The notes under the pieces were generated by a model. That model was not told the DNA's origin. It saw nothing but the letters and a program-made list of their open reading frames with translations, and did not search any database. Source: Tepidimonas fonticaldi (GTDB lineage: Bacteria; Pseudomonadota; Gammaproteobacteria; Burkholderiales; Burkholderiaceae_C). Taken from it: 64,000 nucleotides of DNA. This document shows, piece after piece, positions 55,018 to 64,000 of the stretch; positions within the stretch are counted from its first letter, which is position 1; the number at the start of each line of letters is the position of its first letter. The stretch covers positions 1-64,000 of the forward strand of contig NZ_VJOO01000008.1 in assembly GCF_007556755.1 (NCBI RefSeq). The letters run 5' to 3'. The translations under genes were made by a program, and so were the position numbers.

Positions 55018-57696
55018 ATGGTGACGGCCTCCGCGTCGCCCCCCGGTGCCATCGGCGGCGCGCCCCCCGCGCCGCTGGAAGCGCACACGCCCATGATGGC
55101 GCAGTGGCTGCGCATCAAGGCAGATTACCCCCACACGCTGGTCTTTTACCGCATGGGGGATTTTTACGAGCTGTTCTACGACGACGCCCACAAGGCCGCG
55201 CGGCTGCTGGACATCACGCTGACCACGCGCGGGCAGTCGGCCGGCGCCCCGGTGGTGATGGCCGGCGTGCCGGTCCATTCGGTGGAGACCTACTTGGCCC
55301 GGCTGATCCGGCTGGGCGAGTCGGTGGCCATCTGCGAGCAGGTGGGCGACGTGGCCACCGCCAAGGGGCCGGTGGAGCGGCAAGTGGTGCGCGTGGTGAC
55401 ACCCGGCACCCTAACCGACAGCGAACTGCTGGCCGACAAGACCGATGCGCTGCTGCTGGCCTTGCACGTGGGGGCACGCCGGCGCTGCGGGCTGGCCTGG
55501 CTGGCCGTGACCGAAGGCACCGTCCACCTGGCCGAATGCGACTGGGCCGAGTTGCGCGGCTGGCTGCAGCGCCTGGCCCCGCACGAGGTGCTGCACGGCG
55601 GCGACCTGGCGCCAGCAGCCGAAGCGGAGCTGCGCAGCTGGCTGGACGCCGCGGCTGCCGCCGTGCGCCCGGCCCTGACGGTGCGGCCGGCCTGGGCCTT
55701 CGACGCGGCCCTGGGCCAGCGCAAGCTGTGCGACCAGCTGCAAGCGGCCACGCTGGCGGGCTGGGGGGCGCAGGACCTGCCCGAGGCGCACGCCGCGGCA
55801 TCGGCGCTGCTGGACTACGCCGAACACACCCAGGGCCGGCAACTGGGGCATGTGCGTGCGCTGCGCGTGGTGCGGCCGCAAGAGTGGATCGAGCTGCCCG
55901 CGACCACGCGCCGCAACCTGGAGCTGACGCAAACCCTGCGCGGCGAGTCCGCGCCGACCCTGCTGTCCCTGCTGGACACCTGCGCCACCGGCATGGGCAG
56001 CCGACTGCTGCGGCGCTGGCTGTTGGAGCCACCGCGCGACCGCGCCGTCGCGCGCGAGCGGCTGGCCGCCATCGGCGTGCTGCGCACCCACGGCCCCGAC
56101 GATCTGCGCCGCGGCCTGCGCGGCCTGAGCGACGTCGAGCGCCTGGCAGCGCGCATCGCGCTGCGGCAGGCACGCCCGCGCGAGCTGGCCGGCCTGACGC
56201 AAACGCTACAACGCGCCGACCACCTGGCCCAGGCGGTGGCGATGTTGGCCGACACGCACCCCGCCACGCTGCTGCAGCGCTTGGCCGCCGACCTGCGCCC
56301 GCCGCTGGAGGTGGCAGCACTGCTGGCGCGCGCGCTGCTGCCCGAACCCGCGGCCCTGATCCGCGACGGCAGCGTGATCGCACCGGGTTACGACGCCGAG
56401 CTGGACGAGCTGCGCGCCATCCAGGCCAATGCGGACGCCTTTTTGCTCGACCTGGAAGCGCGCGAGCGCGCCCGCACCGGCATTGCCAACCTGCGCGTGC
56501 AGTACAACAAGGTGCACGGCTTCTACATCGAGGTCACGCAGGGGCAGCTCGACAAGGTGCCGGACGACTACCGCCGCCGCCAGACGCTGAAAAACGCCGA
56601 GCGCTTCATCACGCCGGAACTCAAAGCCTTCGAGGACAAGGCGCTCAGCGCCCAGGAGCGCGCGCTGGCGCGCGAGAAGTGGCTCTACGAGCGGCTGCTG
56701 GACGAGCTGCAGCCCTTCGTGCCCGCGCTGGGCACCCTGGCGCGGGCGCTCGCCACGCTGGACGTGCTGGCGGCGCTGGCAGAGCGGTCGCTAACCCTGG
56801 GCTGGCAGGCCCCCACCTTCGGGCCCGAACCGCGCATCGAAATCCGCCAGGGCCGCCATCCCGTGGTGGAAGCGCGCCTGCAGGAAACCGGCGCCGGCCC
56901 CTTCATCCCCAACGACACGGTGCTGGACGCGCGCACACGCCTGCAGATCATCACCGGCCCCAACATGGGCGGCAAGTCCACCTACATGCGCCAGGTGGCG
57001 CTGATCGTGCTGCTGGCCAGCATCGGTAGCTACGTGCCCGCGGACGCCTGCCGCCTGGGGCCGATCGACGCCATCCACACCCGCATCGGCGCCGCCGACG
57101 ACCTGGCCAACGCGCAGTCCACCTTCATGCTGGAAATGACCGAGGCGGCGCAAATCCTGCACAGCGCCACCGAGCACAGCCTGGTGCTGATGGACGAGAT
57201 CGGCCGCGGCACCTCCACCTTCGACGGGCTGGCGCTGGCCAGCGCGATTGCCACCCATTTGCACGACCGCGTGCGCGCCTTCACGCTGTTTGCCACGCAC
57301 TACTTCGAGCTGACCGAGTTCCCCGCGCGCCACCCCGGGGCCGTCAATGTGCACGTCAGCGCAGTGGAAGGCAAAGGCCGGGAGATCGTTTTTCTGCACC
57401 AGATCGAGCCGGGCCCGGCCAGCCGCAGCTACGGTGTGCAGGTGGCCCGCCTGGCCGGGGTGCCGGCCGCCGTCGTGCAACAGGCCCGGCACACCCTGGC
57501 GCAACTGGAGGCGGAAAGCGCCCGCGCGCAGCAGCAGATCGACCTCTTTGCCGCCGCGCCCGAGCCCGAACCCACCGTGGCCGACGCACACCCGGTGCTG
57601 CAACGGCTGGCCGAGCTGGACCCGGACGCCCTGAGCCCGCGCGACGCGCTGGACGCCCTCTACCGCCTGCGGGCGCTGCTGGAGCGGGGCGGCTGA
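55018..57696 (+). CDS. mutS: DNA mismatch repair protein MutS
   Basis: An 892-aa ATPase that recognises mismatches. The mismatch-reading Phe-x-Glu is in [11 protein letters not shown] (near residue 50). Connector, lever and clamp domains follow, with [17 protein letters not shown]. The ATPase has Walker A GPNMGGKS at 647-654 and Walker [17 protein letters not shown]. The usual C-terminal tetramerisation segment is present ([23 protein letters not shown]). It begins 30 nt after suhB. Confidence 0.98.
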   Translation: MVTASASPPGAIGGAPPAPLEAHTPMMAQWLRIKADYPHTLVFYRMGDFYELFYDDAHKAARLLDITLTTRGQSAGAPVVMAGVPVHSVETYLARLIRLGESVAICEQVGDVATAKGPVERQVVRVVTPGTLTDSELLADKTDALLLALHVGARRRCGLAWLAVTEGTVHLAECDWAELRGWLQRLAPHEVLHGGDLAPAAEAELRSWLDAAAAAVRPALTVRPAWAFDAALGQRKLCDQLQAATLAGWGAQDLPEAHAAASALLDYAEHTQGRQLGHVRALRVVRPQEWIELPATTRRNLELTQTLRGESAPTLLSLLDTCATGMGSRLLRRWLLEPPRDRAVARERLAAIGVLRTHGPDDLRRGLRGLSDVERLAARIALRQARPRELAGLTQTLQRADHLAQAVAMLADTHPATLLQRLAADLRPPLEVAALLARALLPEPAALIRDGSVIAPGYDAELDELRAIQANADAFLLDLEARERARTGIANLRVQYNKVHGFYIEVTQGQLDKVPDDYRRRQTLKNAERFITPELKAFEDKALSAQERALAREKWLYERLLDELQPFVPALGTLARALATLDVLAALAERSLTLGWQAPTFGPEPRIEIRQGRHPVVEARLQETGAGPFIPNDTVLDARTRLQIITGPNMGGKSTYMRQVALIVLLASIGSYVPADACRLGPIDAIHTRIGAADDLANAQSTFMLEMTEAAQILHSATEHSLVLMDEIGRGTSTFDGLALASAIATHLHDRVRAFTLFATHYFELTEFPARHPGAVNVHVSAVEGKGREIVFLHQIEPGPASRSYGVQVARLAGVPAAVVQQARHTLAQLEAESARAQQQIDLFAAAPEPEPTVADAHPVLQRLAELDPDALSPRDALDALYRLRALLERGG

Positions 57697-57782
57697 GCAT
57701 GGCCGCCTCGGCCCCCGGCCCCAACCCATGCTTCGGTAGAATTGATCGAATTGCCCGCCAGATATACCCACAGGAGTACGGC

Positions 57783-58475
57783 ATGAGCGCCACCGCGTTC
57801 GACTTCGAGAAAGCCCGCTTCAACATGATCGAGCAGCAGATCCGGCCCTGGGAGGTGCTCGACGCCACGGTGCTGGCGCTGCTGGGCCAGATCAAGCGCG
57901 AGACCTTCGTGCCGCCCGCCTACCAGGCCCTCGCCCTGTCCGATCTGGAAATCCCGCTGTCGCAGCCGGCCGTCGAGGGCGAATGCATGCTCGCGCCCAA
58001 GGTCGAGGCCCGCACCCTGCAAGACCTGGCCCTCAAGCCCACCGACAACGTGCTGGAAATCGGCACCGGCTCCGGCTACATGGCGGCACTGCTCGGCCGC
58101 CTGTCGCGCCAAGTGCTCACGCTGGAAATCAACCCCGCGCTGGCCGAGACGGCGCGCGCCAACCTCGCGCGCGCGGGCGTCGGCAACGTGCAGGTCAAGA
58201 CCGCGGACGCAGCCGCCGGCCGCTTTGCGCCGTGCGTGAGCGAAGCGCCGTACGACGTCATCGTGTTGAGCGGTTCGGTCGCGGAAGTGCCCGCCGACCT
58301 GCTGGAGCTGCTGCGCGTGGGCGGCCGCCTGTTCGCCGTGGTGGGTGACGAGCCCATCATGCGTGCCACCCTGGTGCAGCGCACCGGCGAAGCCAGCTAC
58401 CACAGCGAGCAGCCCTGGGACATCGTGATCCCGCGCCTGCGCAACTTCCCGGAACCCACCCGCTTCCGCTTCTGA
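57783..58475 (+). CDS. Protein-L-isoaspartate O-methyltransferase-like protein
   Basis: A 230-aa SAM-dependent methyltransferase of the Pcm family. SAM motif I is VLEIGTGSGYMAALLG and the family N-terminus is NMIEQQIRPWEVLD. In beta-proteobacteria this gene commonly precedes a rhodanese and tolC, as here. It is shorter and more divergent than E. coli Pcm, so the substrate is uncertain. AGGAG precedes ATG 57783. A TAGAAT -10-like element lies at 57737-57742. Confidence 0.9.
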   Translation: MSATAFDFEKARFNMIEQQIRPWEVLDATVLALLGQIKRETFVPPAYQALALSDLEIPLSQPAVEGECMLAPKVEARTLQDLALKPTDNVLEIGTGSGYMAALLGRLSRQVLTLEINPALAETARANLARAGVGNVQVKTADAAAGRFAPCVSEAPYDVIVLSGSVAEVPADLLELLRVGGRLFAVVGDEPIMRATLVQRTGEASYHSEQPWDIVIPRLRNFPEPTRFRF

Positions 58476-58485
58476 GACCGCCACC

Positions 58486-58836
58486 ATGGTGCCCCACATC
58501 CGCCCCGCGCAACTGGCCGACTGGCTGCGGCAATGCCGCGCGCAAACCCCGGACGCCGAGCCCATCGTGCTGGATGTGCGCGAGCCCTGGGAAGTCCAGA
58601 CCGCCAGCGTGCGCCCGGATGGCTTCGAGCTGCGGCACATGCCCATGGCCAGCATCCCCATGCGGCTGAGCGAGCTGCCGCGCGAACGGCCCATCGCCTG
58701 CCTGTGCCACCACGGGGGGCGCAGCGCCCAGGTGGCGTTCTTTTTGCACCGGCAGGGGTATGAACACGTCGTCAACATCGCCGGCGGCATCCACGCCTGG
58801 GCGGCCGAGGTCGACCCCTCGATCCCGCAGTACTGA
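58486..58836 (+). CDS. Single-domain rhodanese-like sulfurtransferase
   Basis: A 116-aa rhodanese. It has VLDVREPWEVQTA at the N-terminal side and the active-site loop IACLCHHGGRSAQVA, with the cysteine (Cys in LCHHGGRS) that carries the persulfide. It follows the Pcm-like gene by 10 nt and precedes the tolC-family gene. The sulfur acceptor is unknown. Confidence 0.92.
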   Translation: MVPHIRPAQLADWLRQCRAQTPDAEPIVLDVREPWEVQTASVRPDGFELRHMPMASIPMRLSELPRERPIACLCHHGGRSAQVAFFLHRQGYEHVVNIAGGIHAWAAEVDPSIPQY

Positions 58837-58910
58837 CCCGACGGGGCTGCAGGATTCGGCCATTCGTCATATACTCCCACCTGTATAAACCTCTCCAGGG
58901 ACTGCACGCC

Positions 58911-60281
58911 ATGCCGAAACTCGCCCCATCCTTGGTGCCCCATCGGCCCGCCGCCCGGATCCTGCGCCTGCCAGCGGCTTTGCTGCTCGGCACACTGGCC
59001 GGGGTGGCTGGTGTGGCCCACGCCCAAAGCCTGCAATCGCTGCTGGAAGCAGCCCAGAGCTACGATGCCGCCTACCTGGCCGCCAAGGCGCAGTTCGAGG
59101 CCAACCGCGCCAAGGCGGAACAGGCCCGCGCCCGGGTGCTGCCCTCCGTCGGCCTGTCGGCCGAGGCCTTCGTCAACCGCCGCGACAGCTCCGCCTCGGT
59201 GCTGGACGACACCTTCAACAACCAGACCGTGCGTCTGGCGGCCACCCAGCCGCTGTACCGCCCCGGCAACCAGTTGGAGGTGGAGCAGGCCCAGCGCTCG
59301 CTGCAGGCCGCCGAGGCCCAGCTGCAATCGGTCGAACAGGATCTGATCGTGCGCCTGTCGCAGGCGTACTTCGACGTCTTGGGCGCGGAGGACACGTTGA
59401 CTTTCGTGCGGGCGCAGAAGGCCGCGGTCGAGCAGCAGCTTGCCGCCGCCCAGCGCAACTTCGAGGTCGGCACCGCCACCATCACCGACACGCGCGAGGC
59501 GCAGGCGCGCTTCGACCTGGTCGTCGCGCAGGAGATCGCCGCCGAGAACGACCTGCGCGTCAAGAAGCTGGCGCTGGATCAGCTGGTGGGCCGCAGCGGC
59601 ACGCAGCCGTGGCGGCTGCCCACGCCCGTCACCTTGCCCACGCTGGCTCCCAACGACGTGAACGCGTGGGTGCAGCGTGCGGCGGCCGAGCACCCGAGCG
59701 TGCGCGCCGCCCAGGCGGCGCTCGACGTGACCCGCCTGGAAGTCCGCAAGGCCGAGGCGGCCAAGGGCCCGACGCTGGACGCCGTGGCGCAGTACCAGTT
59801 CGCGCGCGCGCCGTCGTCGGTTGCGGCCATCCCCGGGTATCTGCGCAACCAGACCGCCAGCATCGGCGTGCAGTTCAACCTGCCGCTGTACTCGGGCGGC
59901 GCCCTGGACAACCGCGTGAAGGAAACCGTGGCGCTGGAAGACAAGGCGCGCAACGACGTCGAAGGCGCGGTACGTGGGGTGAGCCAGGCCACCCGCGCCG
60001 CCTTCTTTGGCGTGCAGTCGGGCCTGGGCCAGGTGCGGGCCCTGGAAGCGGCCGAGGCGTCCAGCCAGAGCGCACTGGAGGCCAACCAGCTCGGCTACCA
60101 GGTGGGCGTGCGCATCAACATCGACGTGCTCAACGCCCAGAGCCAGCTCTACCAGACCAAGGCCCAATTGGCCAAGGCGCGCTACGACGTGCTGGTCGGC
60201 AACCTGCGCCTGCGTCAGGCGGCCGGGGTGCTCAAGCCCGAAGATCTGCAGCCCATCAACGCGCTGTTGCAGGCGCGCTGA
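58911..60281 (+). CDS. tolC: TolC-family outer-membrane channel protein
   Basis: A 456-aa outer-membrane efflux protein with a signal peptide ending GVAGVAHA just before QSLQSLLEAAQSYDAAYLAAKAQ. Two similar halves of long helices and beta strands are visible: ATQPLYRPGNQLEVEQAQ and FNLPLYSGGALDNRVKE. It would form the trimeric tunnel for type I secretion or RND efflux; the partner pump is not in the window. Its last 26 bp overlap the convergent waaA. A TATACT -10-like element lies at 58870-58875. Confidence 0.95.
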   Translation: MPKLAPSLVPHRPAARILRLPAALLLGTLAGVAGVAHAQSLQSLLEAAQSYDAAYLAAKAQFEANRAKAEQARARVLPSVGLSAEAFVNRRDSSASVLDDTFNNQTVRLAATQPLYRPGNQLEVEQAQRSLQAAEAQLQSVEQDLIVRLSQAYFDVLGAEDTLTFVRAQKAAVEQQLAAAQRNFEVGTATITDTREAQARFDLVVAQEIAAENDLRVKKLALDQLVGRSGTQPWRLPTPVTLPTLAPNDVNAWVQRAAAEHPSVRAAQAALDVTRLEVRKAEAAKGPTLDAVAQYQFARAPSSVAAIPGYLRNQTASIGVQFNLPLYSGGALDNRVKETVALEDKARNDVEGAVRGVSQATRAAFFGVQSGLGQVRALEAAEASSQSALEANQLGYQVGVRINIDVLNAQSQLYQTKAQLAKARYDVLVGNLRLRQAAGVLKPEDLQPINALLQAR

Positions 60282-61647
60282 GGTCCCACCAGCGCAGCAC
60301 GGCATCCACGCAGCGCGCCGCGGCGCCGGCGTGCGTTTGCAGTAACGTTTGGCAACCCGCCTGGGCACGGGCCAGGGCGGGCGGATCGGCCAGCCAGTCC
60401 AGCGCCCGGGCCACCGCGTTGGCGAGGTCTGGCACACGCTCGGCGGCACCGGCCGCGATGGCCGCCTCCGACGCCTCGGCAAAATTGAAGGTGTGCGGCC
60501 CCATGACCACGGGGCATTCGCAGGCGGCCGCCTCGATCAGGTTCTGGCCGCCCAAGGGCGCAAAGCTGCCCCCGAGCAGCGCCACTTGCGCCAGCCCGTA
60601 ATACCAAGGCATTTCACCCAGGCTGTCGCCCAGCAGAACGTCGGCCCCCCGCGCTGCCGAGGGCCAGACGGGTTCGGCAGCGTCCAGCGGCCCCAGCGCG
60701 CTGCGCCGCACGACGCGCAGTCCGGCCTGGCGCAGCAGCGCCTCCACCGCATCGAAGCGCTGGGGATGGCGCGGCACGATCAGCCACAGCGGGCGAATCG
60801 GGCAGGTGCCCGCCCCCCGTGTGGCTTGGACTTGGGCCTGCCATGCGTCGCACCAGGCCGCTTCCTCCCCTTCCCGGCTGCTGGCCAGCATCAGGATCGG
60901 CCGCCCGCTGGGCGCGTCTGGGGCGGCGGTCGCGGCCTGCCACGCCAATCGCCATGTCCGCCCCAACGCCCATGGTCCGGGGTGCCACGGCACGTCGAAT
61001 TTGACATTGCCCATCGTGCCACCGGCCGGCGGATCGACCGGCGCCCCCAGCGTCCGCAGCCGGTCCGCATCGCCGGCCGTCTGGGCCAACACGCCGGACA
61101 AGCCCGCATAGGCCGGCCCCGCCAGCCAGCGCAGACGCTGCGCGCGCCGCCACGAGCGCGCGTTCAGCCGCGCATTGGCCAGCAGCAGCGGCACCCCTGC
61201 CGTGCGGCAGCCCTGCACCAGGGCGGGCCAGACTTCGGTTTCCATCAGCACCCCCAACCGGGGGCGGAAATGCGCCAAAAACCGCTGCACAGGCCCCGGC
61301 GCATCCCAGGGCAGCCAGACCTGCACATCCCCCGGGCGCAGGTGGCGCCGCCCCTCGGCGCGACCGGTCGCCGTGCCATGGGTCCAGAGGATGCGGATGT
61401 CGGGGCGGCGCTCGCGCAAGCGGTCGATCCACAAGGCCGCGGCCCGGGTTTCGCCCAACGACACGGCGTGCACCCACAACCAGCCCTGGGACGGCTCGAC
61501 GGCATAGCGCCCGAACCGCTCCTCGATGGCTTCCAGATAGCCGGGTTCCTGCCGGCCACGGCTCGCCAGCTTGCGGCGCAACAGGGGTTGCAGCGCGGTC
61601 ATCACACCCCCGTACAGACCGAGGGCCAGCCGCTCGCTCCACCGCAT
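60256..61647 (-). CDS. waaA: 3-deoxy-D-manno-octulosonate (Kdo) transferase
   Basis: A 463-aa GT30 enzyme that adds Kdo to lipid A precursor at the inner membrane. The N-terminal anchor is LALGLYGGVMTALQPLL. The acceptor-side motifs are WVHAVSLGETRAA and MATEVWP-like LMETEVWP, and the donor side has GGSFAPLGGQNLIEAAACECPVVMGPHTFNF. ATG 61647 starts the family-length protein. It is third in a leftward operon with a glycosyltransferase and a sugar-phosphate mutase. Confidence 0.95.
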   Translation of the reverse strand: MRWSERLALGLYGGVMTALQPLLRRKLASRGRQEPGYLEAIEERFGRYAVEPSQGWLWVHAVSLGETRAAALWIDRLRERRPDIRILWTHGTATGRAEGRRHLRPGDVQVWLPWDAPGPVQRFLAHFRPRLGVLMETEVWPALVQGCRTAGVPLLLANARLNARSWRRAQRLRWLAGPAYAGLSGVLAQTAGDADRLRTLGAPVDPPAGGTMGNVKFDVPWHPGPWALGRTWRLAWQAATAAPDAPSGRPILMLASSREGEEAAWCDAWQAQVQATRGAGTCPIRPLWLIVPRHPQRFDAVEALLRQAGLRVVRRSALGPLDAAEPVWPSAARGADVLLGDSLGEMPWYYGLAQVALLGGSFAPLGGQNLIEAAACECPVVMGPHTFNFAEASEAAIAAGAAERVPDLANAVARALDWLADPPALARAQAGCQTLLQTHAGAAARCVDAVLRWWDLSAPATAR

Positions 61648-61660
61648 AGGCGCAGGCGCG

Positions 61661-62767
61661 TCAGCCGGTAGCGAACAGCCGCGCATACACCGCCCCGATG
61701 CCGGCCGCCTCGCGCTCGAGCGAAAACTGCCCCGCCACGCGCGCCCGCGCGGCCTGCCCCATCCGCACCGCCGCCTGCGGGTCGGCCAGCACCTGCCGCA
61801 GCGCCGCGGCCAGCCCTGCGGCATCGCCGGTGTCCACCAGCGCGCCGTTGACGCCGGGCTGCACCAGCTCCTCGAACGCCCCGGTGCGCGAGCACACCAC
61901 GGCGCAGCCGCACGCCGCCGCCTCGAACGGCGTGAGCCCGAACGGCTCGTAACGCGGGCAGGCCACGCACACCAGGCAGCGCTGATACCAGCGGTGCACC
62001 TCGGCCGCCGGCACTTCGCCGAGGAAGCGGATGCGATCCGACAGGCCCGCGGCGTCGATGCGCGCCTGCAGCTCGCGCTGGTAGGCCTCGTGCTGCGGCA
62101 TCGCGCGGCCGGCGATCACCGCCGTCACGTCCGGCAGGTGCGGCAGCGCGGCGATCATCGCGTCCACGAACACGTCGGTGCCTTTGTCCGGCCGCACGCG
62201 CCCGAACACGCCGACGCCAAAGCGCCCCGGCAAGCCGCTGTCGGCCCACGCCGCCAGCTTGTCCGGCGGCGGCGCAAAGCGGGTCAGGTCGATGCCGTGC
62301 GGCACCACCGCCGTGGTGTTCGGCACGAAGCTGGCGGCCTTCGGCGTGGTGGCGATCACCGCGTCCATGCGGCTGATCAGCCAGCGCGGAAACCAGCCGT
62401 GCCGGTGCTGCGCCGCCGAGGTAAACACCAGCCGCACCGGCAGCCGCAGCACGTCGCGCGCCCACAGGCCGGCGGCCATCTCGTGGTCACGCCGCACGTG
62501 CCAGATGCGGAAAGGCCGCCCCGCCGGCGGCCGGCGCGACAGCGCGATCGCCTGCCGCAGCGTCAGGCCCGGCATGCCGTGCGGCAGCGGCGTGCCGCAG
62601 TAGGCCAGCCGCCACTGGCGCGCCTGTATCGGCACCAGCGCGTTGACGGTGGCCGACACGCCGGTGTAGCGCCGCTTCAGGTTGAAGACGATGACCTCCG
62701 GGTCGGGGTCCGGGGTGAGGGCGGCGGGGGCGGCGGACGAGGCGGAGGACACGACGGATTCCTGCAC
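61661..62767 (-). CDS. Glycosyltransferase family 4 protein (probable LPS core)
   Basis: A 368-aa GT-B enzyme with the GT4 donor-site signature GFGRVRPDKG-like VFGRVRPDKGTDVFVDAM. Near the C-terminus lies the EX7E element RYEPFGLTPFEAAACGCAVVCSRTGAFEELV. There is no signal peptide. Its position between the mutase and waaA suggests inner-core assembly; sugar and linkage are unknown. It is 13 nt upstream of waaA. Confidence 0.92.
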   Translation of the reverse strand: MQESVVSSASSAAPAALTPDPDPEVIVFNLKRRYTGVSATVNALVPIQARQWRLAYCGTPLPHGMPGLTLRQAIALSRRPPAGRPFRIWHVRRDHEMAAGLWARDVLRLPVRLVFTSAAQHRHGWFPRWLISRMDAVIATTPKAASFVPNTTAVVPHGIDLTRFAPPPDKLAAWADSGLPGRFGVGVFGRVRPDKGTDVFVDAMIAALPHLPDVTAVIAGRAMPQHEAYQRELQARIDAAGLSDRIRFLGEVPAAEVHRWYQRCLVCVACPRYEPFGLTPFEAAACGCAVVCSRTGAFEELVQPGVNGALVDTGDAAGLAAALRQVLADPQAAVRMGQAARARVAGQFSLEREAAGIGAVYARLFATG

Positions 62768-62776
62768 GGGCGGGCG

Positions 62777-64000
62777 TCAATGGGCCGCGTCGCCCACCAC
62801 CGCATCAGGCTTGACGCGGCGCAGCCAGCCCAGCATTTCGGCCTCGATGCGCGCCAGTGCCTCGGGCGTCTGCCCCTCGAAGCGCAGCACCAGCACCGGC
62901 GTGGTGTTGGAGGCGCGGATCAGCCCGAAGCCGTCCGGCCAGTCGACCCGCAGGCCGTCCACGGTGCTGACCTCGGCCGGCGGGGCGAAGCGGGCCACGC
63001 GCTGCAACTCGGCCACCAGCCGGTGCGGCTCGCCCTCGGCGCAGGCGACGTTGAGTTCCGGCGTCGAGTGGCTGGTGGGCAAGCCGTCGAGCACGGCACC
63101 GGGGTCGGCGTGACGGCTCAGGATCTCCAGCAGCCGCGCGCCGGCGTAGCTGCCGTCGTCGAAGCCGTACCAGCGCTCCTGGAAGAAGATGTGCCCGCTC
63201 ATCTCGCCGCCCAGCGGCGCGCCGACCTCGCGCATCTTGGCCTTGATCAGCGAGTGGCCGGTGCGGTGCATCAGCGGCACGCCGCCGGCGGCGCGGATCG
63301 CCGGCGCCAGCCGCTGGCTGCACTTGACGTCGAACACGATGGTCCCCCCGGGCACGCGCGACAGCACGTCGGCGGCAAACAGCATCATCTGCCGGTCGGG
63401 AAAGATGTTCTGGCCGCTGGGGGTGACGACGCCCAGCCGGTCGCCATCGCCGTCGAAGGCAAAACCCAGATCGGCGCCCGTGCGCTGCAGGGTGGCGATG
63501 AGGTCGCGCAGATTCTCCGGCTTGGAGGGGTCCGGATGGTGGTTGGGGAATTCGCCATCGACCTCGCCGTACAGCACCGTCACGTCGCAGCCCAGCGCCC
63601 TGAACAGCGCGGGGGCGGAGGCCCCCGTGACGCCGTTGCCGCAGTCGATCACGAGCTTGAGCGGCCGCGCCAGCCGCACCTCGCCGGCGATGCGCGCGAT
63701 GTACTCCGGCTGAATATCCAGCCGGCGCACCTGCCCGCGCGCGGACGCTGGTGTCAAGCCAGATGCCATGGCCTCGCGCAGGGCCTGGATTTCGTCGCCG
63801 TAGATGGCGCACCCCGCCAGCACCATCTTGAAGCCGTTGTGGTGCTTGGGGTTGTGGCTGCCCGTGACCTGAATGCCACTGCGGCAGTGCGTGGCCGCCG
63901 CAAAGTACAGCATGGGCGTGGTGACCATGCCGATGTCCAGCACGTCCACCCCCGCCATCGACAGCCCGTCGATCAGCGCGGCGGCCAGGGCCGGGCTGCT
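62777..64000 (-). CDS. Phosphomannomutase/phosphoglucomutase, N-terminus beyond the window
   Basis: At least 407 codons of an alpha-D-phosphohexomutase, open to the right edge. The phosphoserine loop is VTGSHNPKHHNG, the metal-binding loop FAFDGDGDRLGV, the sugar-specificity loop GGEMSGHIFF and the phosphate-binding RASNTTPVLVLRFEG. It interconverts the 6- and 1-phosphates of mannose or glucose for LPS and exopolysaccharide precursors. It ends 9 nt before the glycosyltransferase, so the operon runs mutase, glycosyltransferase, waaA. Roughly 50 N-terminal residues are missing from the window. Confidence 0.95.
   Translation of the reverse strand, partial: SSPALAAALIDGLSMAGVDVLDIGMVTTPMLYFAAATHCRSGIQVTGSHNPKHHNGFKMVLAGCAIYGDEIQALREAMASGLTPASARGQVRRLDIQPEYIARIAGEVRLARPLKLVIDCGNGVTGASAPALFRALGCDVTVLYGEVDGEFPNHHPDPSKPENLRDLIATLQRTGADLGFAFDGDGDRLGVVTPSGQNIFPDRQMMLFAADVLSRVPGGTIVFDVKCSQRLAPAIRAAGGVPLMHRTGHSLIKAKMREVGAPLGGEMSGHIFFQERWYGFDDGSYAGARLLEILSRHADPGAVLDGLPTSHSTPELNVACAEGEPHRLVAELQRVARFAPPAEVSTVDGLRVDWPDGFGLIRASNTTPVLVLRFEGQTPEALARIEAEMLGWLRRVKPDAVVGDAAH

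Overview
The window is high-GC DNA (about 65-70% by eye) from a betaproteobacterium, most likely Burkholderiales and Comamonadaceae-like. The evidence is the tig-clpP-clpX-lon block, the hpnCDE squalene genes, a tandem glycine riboswitch ahead of gcvTHP, a merR-tRNA-Pro pair, and the pcm-like/rhodanese/tolC/waaA order. All of these are typical of that group. The genus cannot be fixed from the sequence alone.

Positions 1 to about 4,474 are the end of a mobile element. An IS30-like transposase tail lies at the left edge. It is followed by a LysR regulator, then a divergent pair made of an XRE-type HTH protein and a LysR effector-binding domain that has no DNA-binding domain, and then a 647-aa tyrosine recombinase of the ICEclc/PAGI-2 (IntB13) type. 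The integrase start points at the 3' end of a tRNA-Gly(GCC) gene, the known target of that ICE family. The chromosome resumes with tRNA-Gly, tRNA-Cys and a second identical tRNA-Gly.

Positions 4.9-42.2 kb are mostly core chromosome. They hold lon, clpX, clpP and tig (protein quality control), an anion permease, a vapBC module, tRNA-Leu, a diguanylate cyclase and hpnCDE. Next come a GST, a HAD hydrolase and hemH. A complete branched-chain-type ABC transporter (livKGFHM plus an alpha/beta hydrolase) lies downstream of a PAS/sigma-54 activator. The intergenic region there carries a -24/-12 promoter and three activator-like boxes. The transporter's binding-protein gene is frameshifted. Then follow hslR, an AhpD-like protein, a thioesterase, ETF-ubiquinone oxidoreductase, a zinc-ribbon protein, the glycine riboswitch with gcvT-gcvH-gcvP, a UPF0126 protein (family linked to glycine import), a LigB-type dioxygenase, aroE, tal, a second GST, a MerR regulator and tRNA-Pro.

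Positions 42.4-48.5 kb form an accessory block next to tRNA-Pro. It contains a single-chain MmeI-type restriction-modification enzyme, a PD-(D/E)XK-like protein with a coiled coil, and an operon of an unknown membrane protein and an unknown zinc-ribbon protein.

Positions 48.6-64 kb are core again: apaG, pmbA, darP and mog. A DctB-like sensor remnant runs into cysE, followed by trmJ, suhB, mutS, a Pcm-like methyltransferase, a rhodanese and a tolC-family gene. A leftward envelope-sugar operon (phosphomannomutase/phosphoglucomutase, glycosyltransferase, waaA) runs off the right edge.
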